Assembly: GCA_934636305.1 (NCBI GenBank) | Contig: CAKUAM010000101.1 | Coordinates: 1-6,233, forward strand | DNA: 6,233 bases | Origin: an uncultured Oscillospiraceae bacterium | Lineage (GTDB): Bacteria; Bacillota; Clostridia; Oscillospirales; Oscillospiraceae | Reading direction: 5' to 3' | Part shown: piece by piece, positions 1 through 5,800 of the stretch | Numbering within the stretch: position 1 is the stretch's first letter | Layout: each line of letters begins with the position of its first letter | The notes under the pieces: model-generated | Database searches by the model: none | Seen by the model: only the letters and a program-made list of their open reading frames with translations | What the model was told of the DNA's origin: nothing | Translations under genes and position numbers: made by a program

Positions 1-9
1 AATTCGGCA

Positions 10-26
10 ACGAAACAAGGTTTCGT
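10..26 (+). other. Small hairpin upstream of rpoA
   Basis: A perfect 7-bp inverted repeat (ACGAAAC / GTTTCGT) around a 3-nt loop AAG sits just before the rpoA ribosome binding site. It has no T-tract, so it is not an intrinsic terminator. It could be a leader or intercistronic RNA structure of the ribosomal operon, but no function can be assigned. The upstream gene, usually rpsD, is not visible in the window. Confidence 0.35.
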
Positions 27-32
27 AGTTAC

Positions 33-40
33 AAGGAGGG
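33..40 (+). promoter_or_regulatory. Ribosome binding site of rpoA
   Basis: AAGGAGGG lies 10 nt before the ATG at 51. It supports that start codon and shows a canonical anti-Shine-Dalgarno interaction typical of Firmicutes. Confidence 0.8.
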
Positions 41-50
41 TAATTTATTC

Positions 51-1013
51 ATGGTAGAAATTGAAAAGCCGCGTATTGAGTGTATCGATTCCCAGGACGA
101 CGTCTCCTACGGCAAATATATCGTAGAACCGCTGGAACGGGGCTACGGCACCACACTCGGCAACTCCCTGCGCAGAATTCTTCTTTCCTCGCTGCCTGGC
201 ACAGCCGCAACCTCCATCAAGATCGCAGGTGTCCAGCATGAGTTCTCCACGATCCCAGGCGTCAAAGAGGACGTCACGGAGATCGTGCTGAACGTGAAGA
301 AGATCATCGCGAAGCTTCATTGCCAGGGCGTCAAGACCGTCTATATTGATGCTGCGGGCGAGTGCGAGGTCACTGCCGGCGATATCAAGGCTGACGGCGA
401 GGTTGAGATTCTTAACCCGGAGCAGCACATCTGCTCGCTCGGTCCGGATGCCAGCTTCAACATGGAGATCACGCTCAGCCATGGCCGCGGATATGTTCCG
501 TCTGACAAGAACAAGACGCCCAACATGCCCATCGGCACCATCGCCGTGGATTCTATCTATACGCCGGTCTACAAGGTGAACTACACCGTAGAAAACACCC
601 GTGTAGGTAACATGACAGACTATGACAAGCTGACGCTGGAAGTCTGGACGGACTCCACCATCTCCGCAAGAGATGCTGTGAGTCTCGGCGCGAAGATCCT
701 GTCTGACCATCTGAGCCTGTTCACGAATCTCTCTGAGACCGTGGCCAGCAAGCCCACGATGGCAGAGAAGGCGGAGACGCACCGCGATAAGGTTCTGGAG
801 ATGACCATCGAAGAACTGGATCTGTCTGTACGCAGCTTCAACTGCCTCAAGCGTGCCAACATCAACAACGTCGAGGATCTGATTTCCAGAACCGGCGAGG
901 ATATGATGAAGGTCCGCAACATGGGCCGGAAGTCGCTGGAGGAAGTGCAGAACAAGCTCGCGATGATGGGCCTGAGCCTGGCAAGCGACGATTCCGCAAA
1001 TTCTAATAATTAA
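51..1013 (+). CDS. rpoA: DNA-directed RNA polymerase subunit alpha
   Basis: This is the alpha subunit of RNA polymerase. It dimerises to seed assembly of beta and beta', and its C-terminal domain contacts UP elements and activators. The 320-residue product is complete and of normal family length. The N-terminal dimerisation/assembly domain spans about residues 1-228 and includes the conserved stretch around [18 protein letters not shown] (33-50) and the [10 protein letters not shown] motif (66-75). A flexible linker of about 229-250 follows. The helix-hairpin-helix C-terminal domain spans about 251-310 ([16 protein letters not shown]), with Arg261 aligning to the DNA-binding Arg265 of E. coli. 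A strong AAGGAGGG precedes the ATG. rplQ follows after 34 nt, the classic rpoA-rplQ end of the alpha operon. The serine/asparagine-rich tail (SANSNN) looks unremarkable. The identification is certain. Confidence 0.98.
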   Translation: MVEIEKPRIECIDSQDDVSYGKYIVEPLERGYGTTLGNSLRRILLSSLPGTAATSIKIAGVQHEFSTIPGVKEDVTEIVLNVKKIIAKLHCQGVKTVYIDAAGECEVTAGDIKADGEVEILNPEQHICSLGPDASFNMEITLSHGRGYVPSDKNKTPNMPIGTIAVDSIYTPVYKVNYTVENTRVGNMTDYDKLTLEVWTDSTISARDAVSLGAKILSDHLSLFTNLSETVASKPTMAEKAETHRDKVLEMTIEELDLSVRSFNCLKRANINNVEDLISRTGEDMMKVRNMGRKSLEEVQNKLAMMGLSLASDDSANSNN

Positions 1014-1030
1014 GCGCTAACCTTTCAAAG

Positions 1031-1037
1031 AAGGAGG
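1031..1037 (+). promoter_or_regulatory. Ribosome binding site of rplQ
   Basis: AAGGAGG lies 10 nt upstream of the ATG at 1048, inside the 34-nt rpoA-rplQ spacer. There is no promoter or terminator in that spacer, so the two genes are taken to be co-transcribed. Confidence 0.75.
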
Positions 1038-1047
1038 AAGTAATCCT

Positions 1048-1389
1048 ATGTTCGGTACCAGAAAGCTCGGCAGAACCAGCGACCAGCGCAAGGCTATGCT
1101 CAGAGCTATGACCACATACCTGCTCGAGAACGGCAAGATGGAGACCACCTTTACGCGTGCAAAGGAAGTCCAGCCGGTCGTCGAGAAGATGATCACCCTT
1201 GGTAAGAAGAATGGCCTGGCCAACTATCGTAAGGCTCTGGCCTACATCACCAAGGAGGATGTTGCCAACAAGCTGTTCAAGGAAATCGCGCCGAAGTATG
1301 CTGACCGCAATGGCGGCTACACCCGCGTGACCCGTCTTGGGCCCCGCAAGGGCGACGCAGCTGAGATGGCAGTCATCGAATTGGTCTGA
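1048..1389 (+). CDS. rplQ: 50S ribosomal protein bL17
   Basis: This is ribosomal protein bL17 of the large subunit, located near the peptide exit tunnel region. The 113-residue product is complete and matches the short bL17 form of Firmicutes. The N-terminus [18 protein letters not shown] carries the family signature: the basic KLGR segment, then the rRNA-binding helix with [24 protein letters not shown]. The C-terminal strand [24 protein letters not shown] (about 90-112) is also diagnostic. It sits directly after rpoA and is followed 22 nt later by a strong terminator, so it is the last gene of the ribosomal operon. In many Firmicutes the ecfA/ecfT transporter genes come next; here they do not. 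Confidence 0.98.
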   Translation: MFGTRKLGRTSDQRKAMLRAMTTYLLENGKMETTFTRAKEVQPVVEKMITLGKKNGLANYRKALAYITKEDVANKLFKEIAPKYADRNGGYTRVTRLGPRKGDAAEMAVIELV

Positions 1390-1400
1390 TCCAGTTCCTG

Positions 1401-1444
1401 AAAAAGAATTACCCCTTCGGATGTTACCGAAGGGGTTCTTTTTA
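1401..1444 (+). terminator. Intrinsic terminator of the rpoA-rplQ operon
   Basis: A 9-bp GC-rich stem (CCCCTTCGG 1412-1420, CCGAAGGGG 1427-1435) with a 6-nt loop ATGTTA is followed directly by TTCTTTTTA. The A-rich arm AAAAAGAA at 1401-1408 is complementary to the T-tract, so the hairpin could also stop transcription arriving from the other strand. It lies 22 nt after the rplQ stop. Confidence 0.93.
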
Positions 1445-1446
1445 TC

Positions 1447-1475
1447 TGGAAAAATGTGCGGCCATATAGTACAAT
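1447..1475 (+). promoter_or_regulatory. Putative housekeeping promoter of the MBL-fold gene
   Basis: TGGAAA (1447-1452, 4 of 6 to TTGACA) and TACAAT (1470-1475, 5 of 6 to TATAAT) are separated by exactly 17 nt. They lie immediately after the rplQ terminator and 25 nt before the start codon. Position and spacing fit a sigma-A promoter starting transcription near 1482. This is inferred from consensus only. Confidence 0.6.
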
Positions 1476-1499
1476 AAAAAAGGAAAGAGGGGATCGATC

Positions 1500-2570
1500 A
1501 TGGCAGGAAAAAAGAAGCCGGCACGTGTGCCGGTCTGGGTATATCTGCTGCTGGTGCTTGTGCTGGCAGCGGGTGCATTTCTGCGCGCACAGACCGCGCA
1601 GCAGCCGGCAGATGAAGCAGCTGGCGTCCAGAACGGACAGCCGCTGGACGGTGTATTGACGGTGCGGTTCCTGAATGTTGGTCAGGGTGACAGCGTGCTG
1701 CTCACGTGCAACGGCGCAGCCATGCTGCTCGATGGCGGCAGTGTGTCCGAGGGGCAGTTCCTTGTCTCCCGTCTGAACCGGCTGGGGGTGCAGACATTGG
1801 ACTATGTTGTCAACACGCACCCGGATGAGGACCACTGCGGGGGTCTTGCCGGCGTGCTGGCAAAGTACCCGGCAGAGCATGTATACGCCTCTGTAACGGA
1901 GCATGCGACCAAAGCATTTTCCAACGTTGTGAAGTACGCAGAGCAGCAGGACAAACAGATCGAGGTGCCGGAGGCAGGTGACAGCTGGGGACTTGGCGAT
2001 GCGACCGTGACAGTTATCGGCCCGGTTGCGCAGTATGACGATACCAATAATGGCTCGCTGGTTCTCCGCGTCGATTATGGTGAGACAAGTTTTCTGTTTA
2101 CCGGCGACATGGAAAAGCAGGCTGAGGCGGATCTGCTGGCAAGCGGTGCCAACGTCCGCGCCGACGTGCTGAAGGTTGGTCACCATGGCAGTGTGACCAG
2201 CACATCGGATAGCTTTCTCGCGGCTGTGCAGCCCTCTATTGCCGTGATCAGCGCCGGAGAGGGGAATGATTACGGACACCCGCATAAGGAGACGATGCAG
2301 AAGCTGGAGGCTTATCCGCTGACAATTTACCGCACAGATACGCAGGGGGAGATTATTGTAAAATCCGACGCAATGACGCTGACCGTGACGACGGATCCCA
2401 CTAGCCGGGAGGCTGCCGACGAGACAGCGGCCTATGTGGGAAACATCAACTCCCAGATTGTCCACAGCGCAGCGTGCGCCAAGCTGCCGTCGGAGCAGAA
2501 CCGCATGTATTTTGAAACCCTGGAGGAAGCCGAGGCCGCTGGCTTCAAGCCGCATACCTGCATCAAATAG
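1500..2570 (+). CDS. ComEC-like metallo-beta-lactamase-fold hydrolase, membrane-anchored, with Ada-like C-terminal zinc-binding motif
   Basis: This is a 356-residue stand-alone relative of the C-terminal hydrolase domain of the DNA-uptake protein ComEC. It lacks the multi-pass channel of true ComEC, so it should not be called comEC. A basic N-terminus (KKKPAR) precedes one hydrophobic segment (about 11-29), a signal anchor or signal peptide without a lipobox cysteine, so the enzyme domain is probably outside the membrane. The MBL fold follows: FLNVGQGDS (57-65), LLDGG (76-80), the metal site THPDEDHCGG with H107, D109, D111 and H112, NNGSLVLR (183-190), FTGD with D203, VGHHGS with H228 and H229, and YGHPH at 258-262. 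Residues 312-356 (YVGNINS...H322...C326...H352, C354) resemble the small Ada-type zinc-binding module often appended to such proteins. The substrate is unknown; a nuclease or phosphodiesterase role is a family inference. It has its own promoter and an SD-like AGAGGGG before the ATG. Confidence 0.9.
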   Translation: MAGKKKPARVPVWVYLLLVLVLAAGAFLRAQTAQQPADEAAGVQNGQPLDGVLTVRFLNVGQGDSVLLTCNGAAMLLDGGSVSEGQFLVSRLNRLGVQTLDYVVNTHPDEDHCGGLAGVLAKYPAEHVYASVTEHATKAFSNVVKYAEQQDKQIEVPEAGDSWGLGDATVTVIGPVAQYDDTNNGSLVLRVDYGETSFLFTGDMEKQAEADLLASGANVRADVLKVGHHGSVTSTSDSFLAAVQPSIAVISAGEGNDYGHPHKETMQKLEAYPLTIYRTDTQGEIIVKSDAMTLTVTTDPTSREAADETAAYVGNINSQIVHSAACAKLPSEQNRMYFETLEEAEAAGFKPHTCIK

Positions 2571-2610
2571 AGAATAAAATTTGCAGCAGCGGGGTTCCGC
2601 TGCTGCAAAA
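2571..2610 (-). terminator. Intrinsic terminator of the SGNH hydrolase gene, between convergent genes
   Basis: A 13-bp hairpin (TTTGCAGCAGCGG 2580-2592, CCGCTGCTGCAAA 2597-2609) has a 4-nt loop. Read on the minus strand, the stem is followed by the T-rich run TTTTATT, which marks an intrinsic terminator for the leftward gene that ends at 2622. Read on the plus strand it is followed by AATATGG, without a useful T-tract, so it is at best a weak stop for the convergent MBL gene whose stop codon is at 2568-2570. Confidence 0.82.
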
Positions 2611-2621
2611 ATATGGAGCCT

Positions 2622-3287
2622 TCAATAGCTGAGCGCGGCCTGAACGCTGTGATGAATCAGGTCGTGACCGGCCTGCGTCGGATGGATGCCATCGTCCCCG
2701 ATGAGAGCGGGGAAATTGCAGCTTTTCAAAAATTCTGTCCGCAGATCCACAAGCCTGCAGCCAAAGGCGCGGCTGAGCTGTGAGACGAGCGCGCTGTAAT
2801 ACTCCTGCCAGCGGTAGAGATGATCGGTATCACCGAGCCAGCGCAGGATATTTTCCCGGCTGAGTCCCTTGGTGATGTGCGCAAAATACCGCGGCGCGTC
2901 AAGCGGCGGCAGCGTCGTGACAGCCACACGCGCACCGGCTGCCTGCGCGCTGCGGATAGCGGTGCAGTAGCGGTCAATAAACGCGTCCTGCGGCGTGTTT
3001 GGCTCGTGAGTCGAATCCGGATCTGCAGAGATCTGTTTCCAGTTGTAATCGCAGTCATTGCCGCCAAAGCAGAACAGCACCGTTGTCTCCGGCGGGCAGG
3101 CGGCCAGATGCTTCTTCTCCTGCTGCAGCCCATCCGAGATGGTTGCGCCCATCCGCGCGTAATTTTCTACCTGGACGCCCTGCTCTGCGAGCGCATCAAA
3201 ATCGTGCTGCTGGCACAGATGATAGGCCTGACCGTTGAATGTGACGCCTTTGATGATGGAATCTCCAAAAATAACAAGCTTTTTCAT
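2622..3287 (-). CDS. SGNH/GDSL-family hydrolase (esterase/lipase-like)
   Basis: This is a 221-residue serine hydrolase of the SGNH superfamily, which includes lipases, acyl-thioesterases and carbohydrate esterases. The blocks are in order and intact: IFGDSIIKGV with nucleophile Ser10, ARMGATI with oxyanion-hole Gly47, FGGNDCDY with Asn77, and DDGIHPTQAGHDLI with catalytic Asp199 and His202. No signal peptide or membrane segment is visible, so it is probably cytoplasmic. I chose the ATG at 3287, which gives MKKLVIFGDS, because a perfect AGGAGG lies 7 nt upstream at 3295-3300. A longer frame reaching 3371 would add 28 residues unrelated to the family and would swallow this site. The gene stands alone, divergent from smpB. 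No convincing minus-strand promoter was found upstream. The natural substrate cannot be told. Confidence 0.93.
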   Translation of the reverse strand: MKKLVIFGDSIIKGVTFNGQAYHLCQQHDFDALAEQGVQVENYARMGATISDGLQQEKKHLAACPPETTVLFCFGGNDCDYNWKQISADPDSTHEPNTPQDAFIDRYCTAIRSAQAAGARVAVTTLPPLDAPRYFAHITKGLSRENILRWLGDTDHLYRWQEYYSALVSQLSRAFGCRLVDLRTEFLKSCNFPALIGDDGIHPTQAGHDLIHHSVQAALSY

Positions 3288-3492
3288 ACCAGAACCTCCT
3301 GTGTCCACGGGGGAACTTTCTGCCTTCAGTGTAAGCCTGAAACAGGGAAAAGTCTCCCGAATTGTGCGCATATGTGCTCTCCGGATCTGATAATGTGCCT
3401 CTCCTGCCGGGAAAGTGAGATTCTACTGGCGGTAGAGTGTGGAAAACAGGTGAAAATGACAGGTCAGCAGGCGAAAAAGAACAGCAAAACCC
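3288..3492. other. Divergent intergenic region, no gene
   Basis: This region separates the leftward SGNH hydrolase gene from the rightward smpB promoter. It holds the hydrolase ribosome binding site at its left end and a small 6-bp inverted repeat (TCTACT 3422-3427, GGTAGA 3431-3436, one G-U pair) with no T-tract. Longer frames crossing it lack start signals and homology. I found no clear operator, riboswitch or small RNA. Confidence 0.6.
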
Positions 3493-3521
3493 TTGACACA
3501 TCTGATATAATAACATAAAAT
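3493..3521 (+). promoter_or_regulatory. Strong predicted promoter of the smpB gene cluster
   Basis: A perfect -35 box TTGACA (3493-3498) is followed after 17 nt by TAAAAT (3516-3521, 5 of 6 to TATAAT). Transcription would start near 3528, about 26 nt before the chosen smpB start. A perfect TATAAT (3506-3511) sits inside the spacer but is only 7 nt from TTGACA, so it is not properly spaced for the same -35 box. It may be a second, -35-independent start or chance in AT-rich DNA. Confidence 0.8.
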
Positions 3522-3537
3522 TCGAATGATAACCCGC

Positions 3538-3545
3538 AAGGAGGT
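3538..3545 (+). promoter_or_regulatory. Ribosome binding site deciding the smpB start
   Basis: AAGGAGGT is a near-perfect Shine-Dalgarno sequence. Two in-frame GTG codons follow, at 3548 and 3554. The first leaves only 3 nt after GGAGG, too close for normal initiation. The second leaves 9 nt and gives the family-like N-terminus MAEGVKIVARN, so 3554 is preferred. Confidence 0.7.
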
Positions 3546-3553
3546 GTGTGCCG

Positions 3554-4009
3554 GTGGCGGAGGGCGTCAAGATTGTTGCAAGGAACCAGAAAGCCTTTCA
3601 TGAATATTTCATCGACGAAAAATTCGAAGCCGGCATTGAGCTCTCCGGAACGGAGGTCAAATCCATCCGTCAGGGTACCATCAGCCTCAAGGAGGCCTGG
3701 TGCCAGATCAAGGATGGCCAGCTCTATATCCGGCAGATGCACATCGCCCCCTATGAGCAGGGAAATATATTCAACAAAGACCCGCTTCGCCCGCGCAGGC
3801 TTCTCATGCACAAGCGTGAGATTATGCGCCTGTTTGGCCGGGTCAAGCAGGATGGATACGCGCTCATCCCGCTGTCTGTCTATTTCCGCGGCAGTCTTGT
3901 CAAGGTGGAGGTCGCGCTGGCGCGCGGCAAGAAGCTCTATGACAAGCGGGAGGACGCCGCGAAAAAGGATGCCAAGCGGCAGATTGACCGCGCAATGAAA
4001 GGAAGATAA
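3554..4009 (+). CDS. smpB: SsrA-binding protein SmpB
   Basis: SmpB binds the tRNA-like domain of tmRNA, delivers it to stalled ribosomes, and fills the decoding centre with its C-terminal tail. The predicted 151-residue protein is complete and of normal length. The OB-fold core carries the family signatures: VARNQKAFHEYFI near the start, AGIELSGTEVKSIRQG (about 26-41), and LKEAWCQIKDGQLYIRQMHIAPYEQG (about 45-70). Next come the tmRNA-contacting NIFNKDPLRPRRLLMHKREI segment and IPLSVYFRGSLVKVEVALARGKKLYDKRE. The lysine/arginine-rich tail (KKDAKRQIDRAMKGR) is the part that becomes helical in the mRNA channel. The start is taken at GTG 3554; GTG 3548 would add two residues. It is the first gene downstream of a near-consensus promoter, with ssrA encoded about 1.3 kb downstream on the same strand. 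Confidence 0.97.
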   Translation: MAEGVKIVARNQKAFHEYFIDEKFEAGIELSGTEVKSIRQGTISLKEAWCQIKDGQLYIRQMHIAPYEQGNIFNKDPLRPRRLLMHKREIMRLFGRVKQDGYALIPLSVYFRGSLVKVEVALARGKKLYDKREDAAKKDAKRQIDRAMKGR

Positions 4010-4011
4010 CT

Positions 4012-4551
4012 ATGGAAAACCCCATTATGACCATCACCATGGCAGACGGCGGCAAAATCGTCTGTGAGCTTTATCCGGAGAAGGCGCCGCAGAGCGTGCG
4101 CAATATGATCTCGCTTGCAAACAAGGGCTTCTATGACGGCCTGATTTTTCACCGCGTCATTTCTGGCTTCATGATCCAGGGCGGCTGCCCCCAGGGCACC
4201 GGCATGGGCGGCCCGGGCTACTGCATCAAGGGCGAATTTAAGCTCAACGGCGTCAAGAATAACCTCAGCCACAAGCGCGGCGTCGTGTCCATGGCGCGTG
4301 CGCAGTCTCCGAACTCCGCCGGCAGCCAGTTCTTTATCATGCACGAGGATGGGGAGTTCCTGGACGGGCAGTATGCGGCCTTCGGCAAGGTGCTCGAGGG
4401 TATGGACGTTGTTGATAAAATCGCTGCAGCCAAGACCGATGCCGGCGATCGCCCGCTTACAGAGCAGAAGATTGCCTCGATTCGCGTCGATACCAAGGGC
4501 GAGGAATATCCCGAGCCGGATAAGCTCCGTGACCCGTACGGACGCGGATGA
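4012..4551 (+). CDS. Cyclophilin-type peptidyl-prolyl cis-trans isomerase
   Basis: This 179-residue cyclophilin catalyses cis-trans isomerisation of Xaa-Pro bonds during protein folding. Visible hallmarks are IFHRVISGFMIQGG (45-58) with catalytic Arg48 and active-site Gln56, GTGMGGPGY (62-70), VVSMARAQSPNSAGSQFFI (91-109) with Gln106 and Phe108, and LDGQYAAFGKVLEGMDVVDKI (117-137). No signal peptide or lipobox is present, so it should be cytoplasmic. It begins 2 nt after the smpB stop, with AAAGGAAG in the smpB tail as ribosome binding site, and its TGA overlaps the next gene's ATG. This implies translational coupling within one transcript. A ppiB-like name would fit, but the exact subgroup cannot be fixed by eye. 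Confidence 0.96.
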   Translation: MENPIMTITMADGGKIVCELYPEKAPQSVRNMISLANKGFYDGLIFHRVISGFMIQGGCPQGTGMGGPGYCIKGEFKLNGVKNNLSHKRGVVSMARAQSPNSAGSQFFIMHEDGEFLDGQYAAFGKVLEGMDVVDKIAAAKTDAGDRPLTEQKIASIRVDTKGEEYPEPDKLRDPYGRG

Positions 4552-5297
4552 CAGCTGCAGTAATTACCGGTGCGTCAGCTGGTCTGGGTGCAGAGTTTAC
4601 ACGGCAGATCGTCCAGGCGTTCCCGGAGATTGAGGAAATCTGGCTCATTGCACGGCGTGTCGGCAAGCTGGAGGAATTGGCGCAGCAGTTCCCGGCACGG
4701 AAGTTTGTCTGTATCGGGCTCAATCTGCAGGATCCGAAAAGCTTCCGTTATCTCGGCGAGAAGCTGACGGAAAAGAAGGCGGATGTGCGGCTGCTGGTCA
4801 ATAACGCTGGCTGCGGCTGGGCCGGCTATGTCGGCGAGGGCTCCGGCACAGAGGTGATGCGCGAGGTTGACCTCAACGTGCGGGCGCTGACCATGGTGAC
4901 GCAGACCGTGCTGCCGTTTATGACCCGCGGGGCCAGAATTATCAATGTTTCGTCGATTGCGGCCTTTTGCCCGACGCCGCGGATGAGCGTCTATAGCGCG
5001 AGCAAGGCGTATGTCTCTGCGTTTACGGGCGGAATTGCCGATGAGCTGCGGCCAAAGGGAATTACGGTCACGGCGACGTGCCCTGGGCCGATGAAAACAG
5101 AGTTTTTCGAATCAACCGGGGATAAGAACCTGTTTGGCAATATCCTATGGTGTGACCCGGTGAAGGTCGTGGCGGGGACAATCCGCGCGGCAAAAAAGGG
5201 GCGCGTGTTCTATACACCGACCCGGTTTTACAAGTTCTATCGCTTTGTGGCGAAGCTGCTTCCCATGAAGTGGATGATAAAGGCAACAAGAGTTTAA
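4548..5297 (+). CDS. Short-chain dehydrogenase/reductase (SDR) family oxidoreductase
   Basis: This 249-residue classical SDR has a Rossmann fold. The cofactor motif TGASAGLG lies at 7-14, and basic residues after strand 2 (ARR, 35-37) suggest NADP(H) preference. NNAG lies at 85-88 and the helix-4 Asn at 110. The catalytic Ser is in INVSSIAA (132-139), with Tyr149 and Lys153 in YSASK, and PGPMKTEF at 179-186. The active-site tetrad looks intact. The basic, aromatic tail (FYKFYRFVAKLLPMKWMIK) could associate with membranes and recalls SDRs of the DltE/YqjQ type, but the substrate is unknown. The start overlaps the cyclophilin stop (ATGA), and no separate Shine-Dalgarno is evident, so expression is probably coupled. 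The stop lies 45 nt before the tmRNA. Confidence 0.95.
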   Translation: MTAAVITGASAGLGAEFTRQIVQAFPEIEEIWLIARRVGKLEELAQQFPARKFVCIGLNLQDPKSFRYLGEKLTEKKADVRLLVNNAGCGWAGYVGEGSGTEVMREVDLNVRALTMVTQTVLPFMTRGARIINVSSIAAFCPTPRMSVYSASKAYVSAFTGGIADELRPKGITVTATCPGPMKTEFFESTGDKNLFGNILWCDPVKVVAGTIRAAKKGRVFYTPTRFYKFYRFVAKLLPMKWMIKATRV

Positions 5298-5318
5298 GAT
5301 TCAGCAATTTTCCCTGCA

Positions 5319-5336
5319 CAGCGCAGCAAAGCGCTG
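5319..5336 (+). other. Hairpin just upstream of tmRNA
   Basis: CAGCGC (5319-5324) and GCGCTG (5331-5336) form a perfect 6-bp stem with a 6-nt loop, ending 6 nt before the mature tmRNA 5' end. It has no T-tract, so it is unlikely to terminate the upstream genes. It may lie in the pre-tmRNA leader removed by RNase P, or it may be chance. No clear promoter for ssrA was found between 5260 and 5342; TAAGAT at 5295-5300 is a weak -10 candidate without a good -35 box. Confidence 0.4.
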
Positions 5337-5342
5337 GTATAT

Positions 5343-5691
5343 GGGGCTGCACTGGTTTCGACGGGGGCAGTGAGGCTGGATAAGCGGGCGGAGGCGCCTG
5401 GCCTCCATAAAACGGGCAATTTTTTTAAATTAACTGACAACTCTAAAGTTGCTCTGGCTGCCTAATTAGGCGCCCATCCTCCCCGGAAGGACCACGAGCC
5501 GGGCTAGGGTGTGACCTGAGTGGTGACCGTGAACGCAGTAAGCTTTGCCTGCGTCATGCATCATGAAGCTACCAAGGTGTGGAGCGTGTTTGTTCGCGCC
5601 ATGCCGAGGGAATGTAAATAATAAACTGCGCCCGGAGAAAGTCCTGTCAAGTTGCTTTCGGACAGGGGTTCGATTCCCCTCAGCTCCACCA
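5343..5691 (+). ncRNA. ssrA: Transfer-messenger RNA (tmRNA, 10Sa RNA)
   Basis: This is tmRNA, which rescues stalled ribosomes as an alanyl-tRNA mimic plus short message and tags the nascent chain for proteolysis. The 349-nt gene is in one piece, not the permuted two-piece form. The 5' GGGGCTG (5343-5349) pairs with 3' CAGCTCC (5681-5687), including the G3-U pair that alanyl-tRNA synthetase recognises. The discriminator A and CCA (5689-5691) are encoded. The conserved 5' motif GGTTTCGACGGGG and the T-arm (AGGGG TTCGATT CCCCT, 5664-5680) are clear. Pseudoknot PK1 is complete: stem GGAGGC 5390-5395 with GCCTCC 5401-5406, and loop GCCTG 5396-5400 with CGGGC 5413-5417. A later stem pairs ACGCAG 5533-5538 with CTGCGT 5549-5554. 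The gene shares strand and neighbourhood with smpB, its obligate partner. Confidence 0.97.
5433..5465 (+). other. tmRNA tag-peptide reading frame, encoded TDNSKVALAA then TAA
   Basis: The frame ends in GCT CTG GCT GCC TAA, the usual ALAA degradation signal. Reading back gives ACT GAC AAC TCT AAA GTT before it. The ACT codon begins at nucleotide 91 of the tmRNA, essentially the position of the E. coli resume codon. It has an A at -4, and it lies after PK1. The tag added would be (A)TDNSKVALAA, where the first Ala comes from the charged tmRNA. An upstream in-frame GGC at 5415 lies inside PK1 and is therefore unlikely to be the resume codon. The stop sits in the self-complementary CCTAATTAGG, as expected for the ORF-end helix. 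Confidence 0.8.
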
Positions 5692-5764
5692 ACTTAATCG
5701 CTGGTCGAACACCTGAATGCGAGATTATCGTCTTGCGTTATGGTTTCTGGCTGGCTCACGATTT

Positions 5765-5800
5765 GACCGTTCAGGTTTGACCTGAGCGGTCTTTTCGTTT
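5765..5800 (+). terminator. Intrinsic terminator downstream of ssrA
   Basis: A 12-bp stem (GACCGTTCAGGT 5765-5776, ACCTGAGCGGTC 5780-5791, one G-U pair) closes a 3-nt loop TTG and is followed by TTTTCGTTT. It begins 73 nt after the tmRNA CCA end and fits a plus-strand terminator for ssrA. On the minus strand the stem lacks a T-tract. The 3' trailer would be trimmed by nucleases. Confidence 0.85.

Noticed and set aside
45..782. 245-codon minus-strand frame opposite rpoA
   Set aside because: It is fully antisense to an unmistakable rpoA, with no ribosome binding site or recognisable domain.
1317..2555. 412-codon open frame on the minus strand opposite the MBL gene
   Set aside because: It is antisense to a gene with an intact, ordered set of MBL motifs, crosses the rplQ terminator, and its translation is rich in Cys, Arg and His with no domain. 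It is a shadow of high-GC coding DNA.
3288..3371. 28-residue N-terminal extension of the SGNH hydrolase (start at 3371)
   Set aside because: The perfect AGGAGG at 3295-3300 would lie inside the coding region, the added residues lack family similarity, and the core SGNH fold begins exactly at MKKLVIFGDS.
2820..3518. 232-codon plus-strand frame over the SGNH gene and the intergenic region
   Set aside because: It runs antisense to the SGNH catalytic motifs and through the smpB promoter -35 box; no family features.
5338..5343. TATATG as the ssrA -10 box
   Set aside because: It abuts the mature tmRNA 5' end, which would place the transcription start inside the mature RNA.
5415..5432. Longer tmRNA tag beginning at the in-frame GGC codon (5415)
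   Set aside because: The GGC lies in the strand that closes pseudoknot PK1 (5413-5417) and at nucleotide 73 of the RNA, too early compared with the usual resume position near nucleotide 90.
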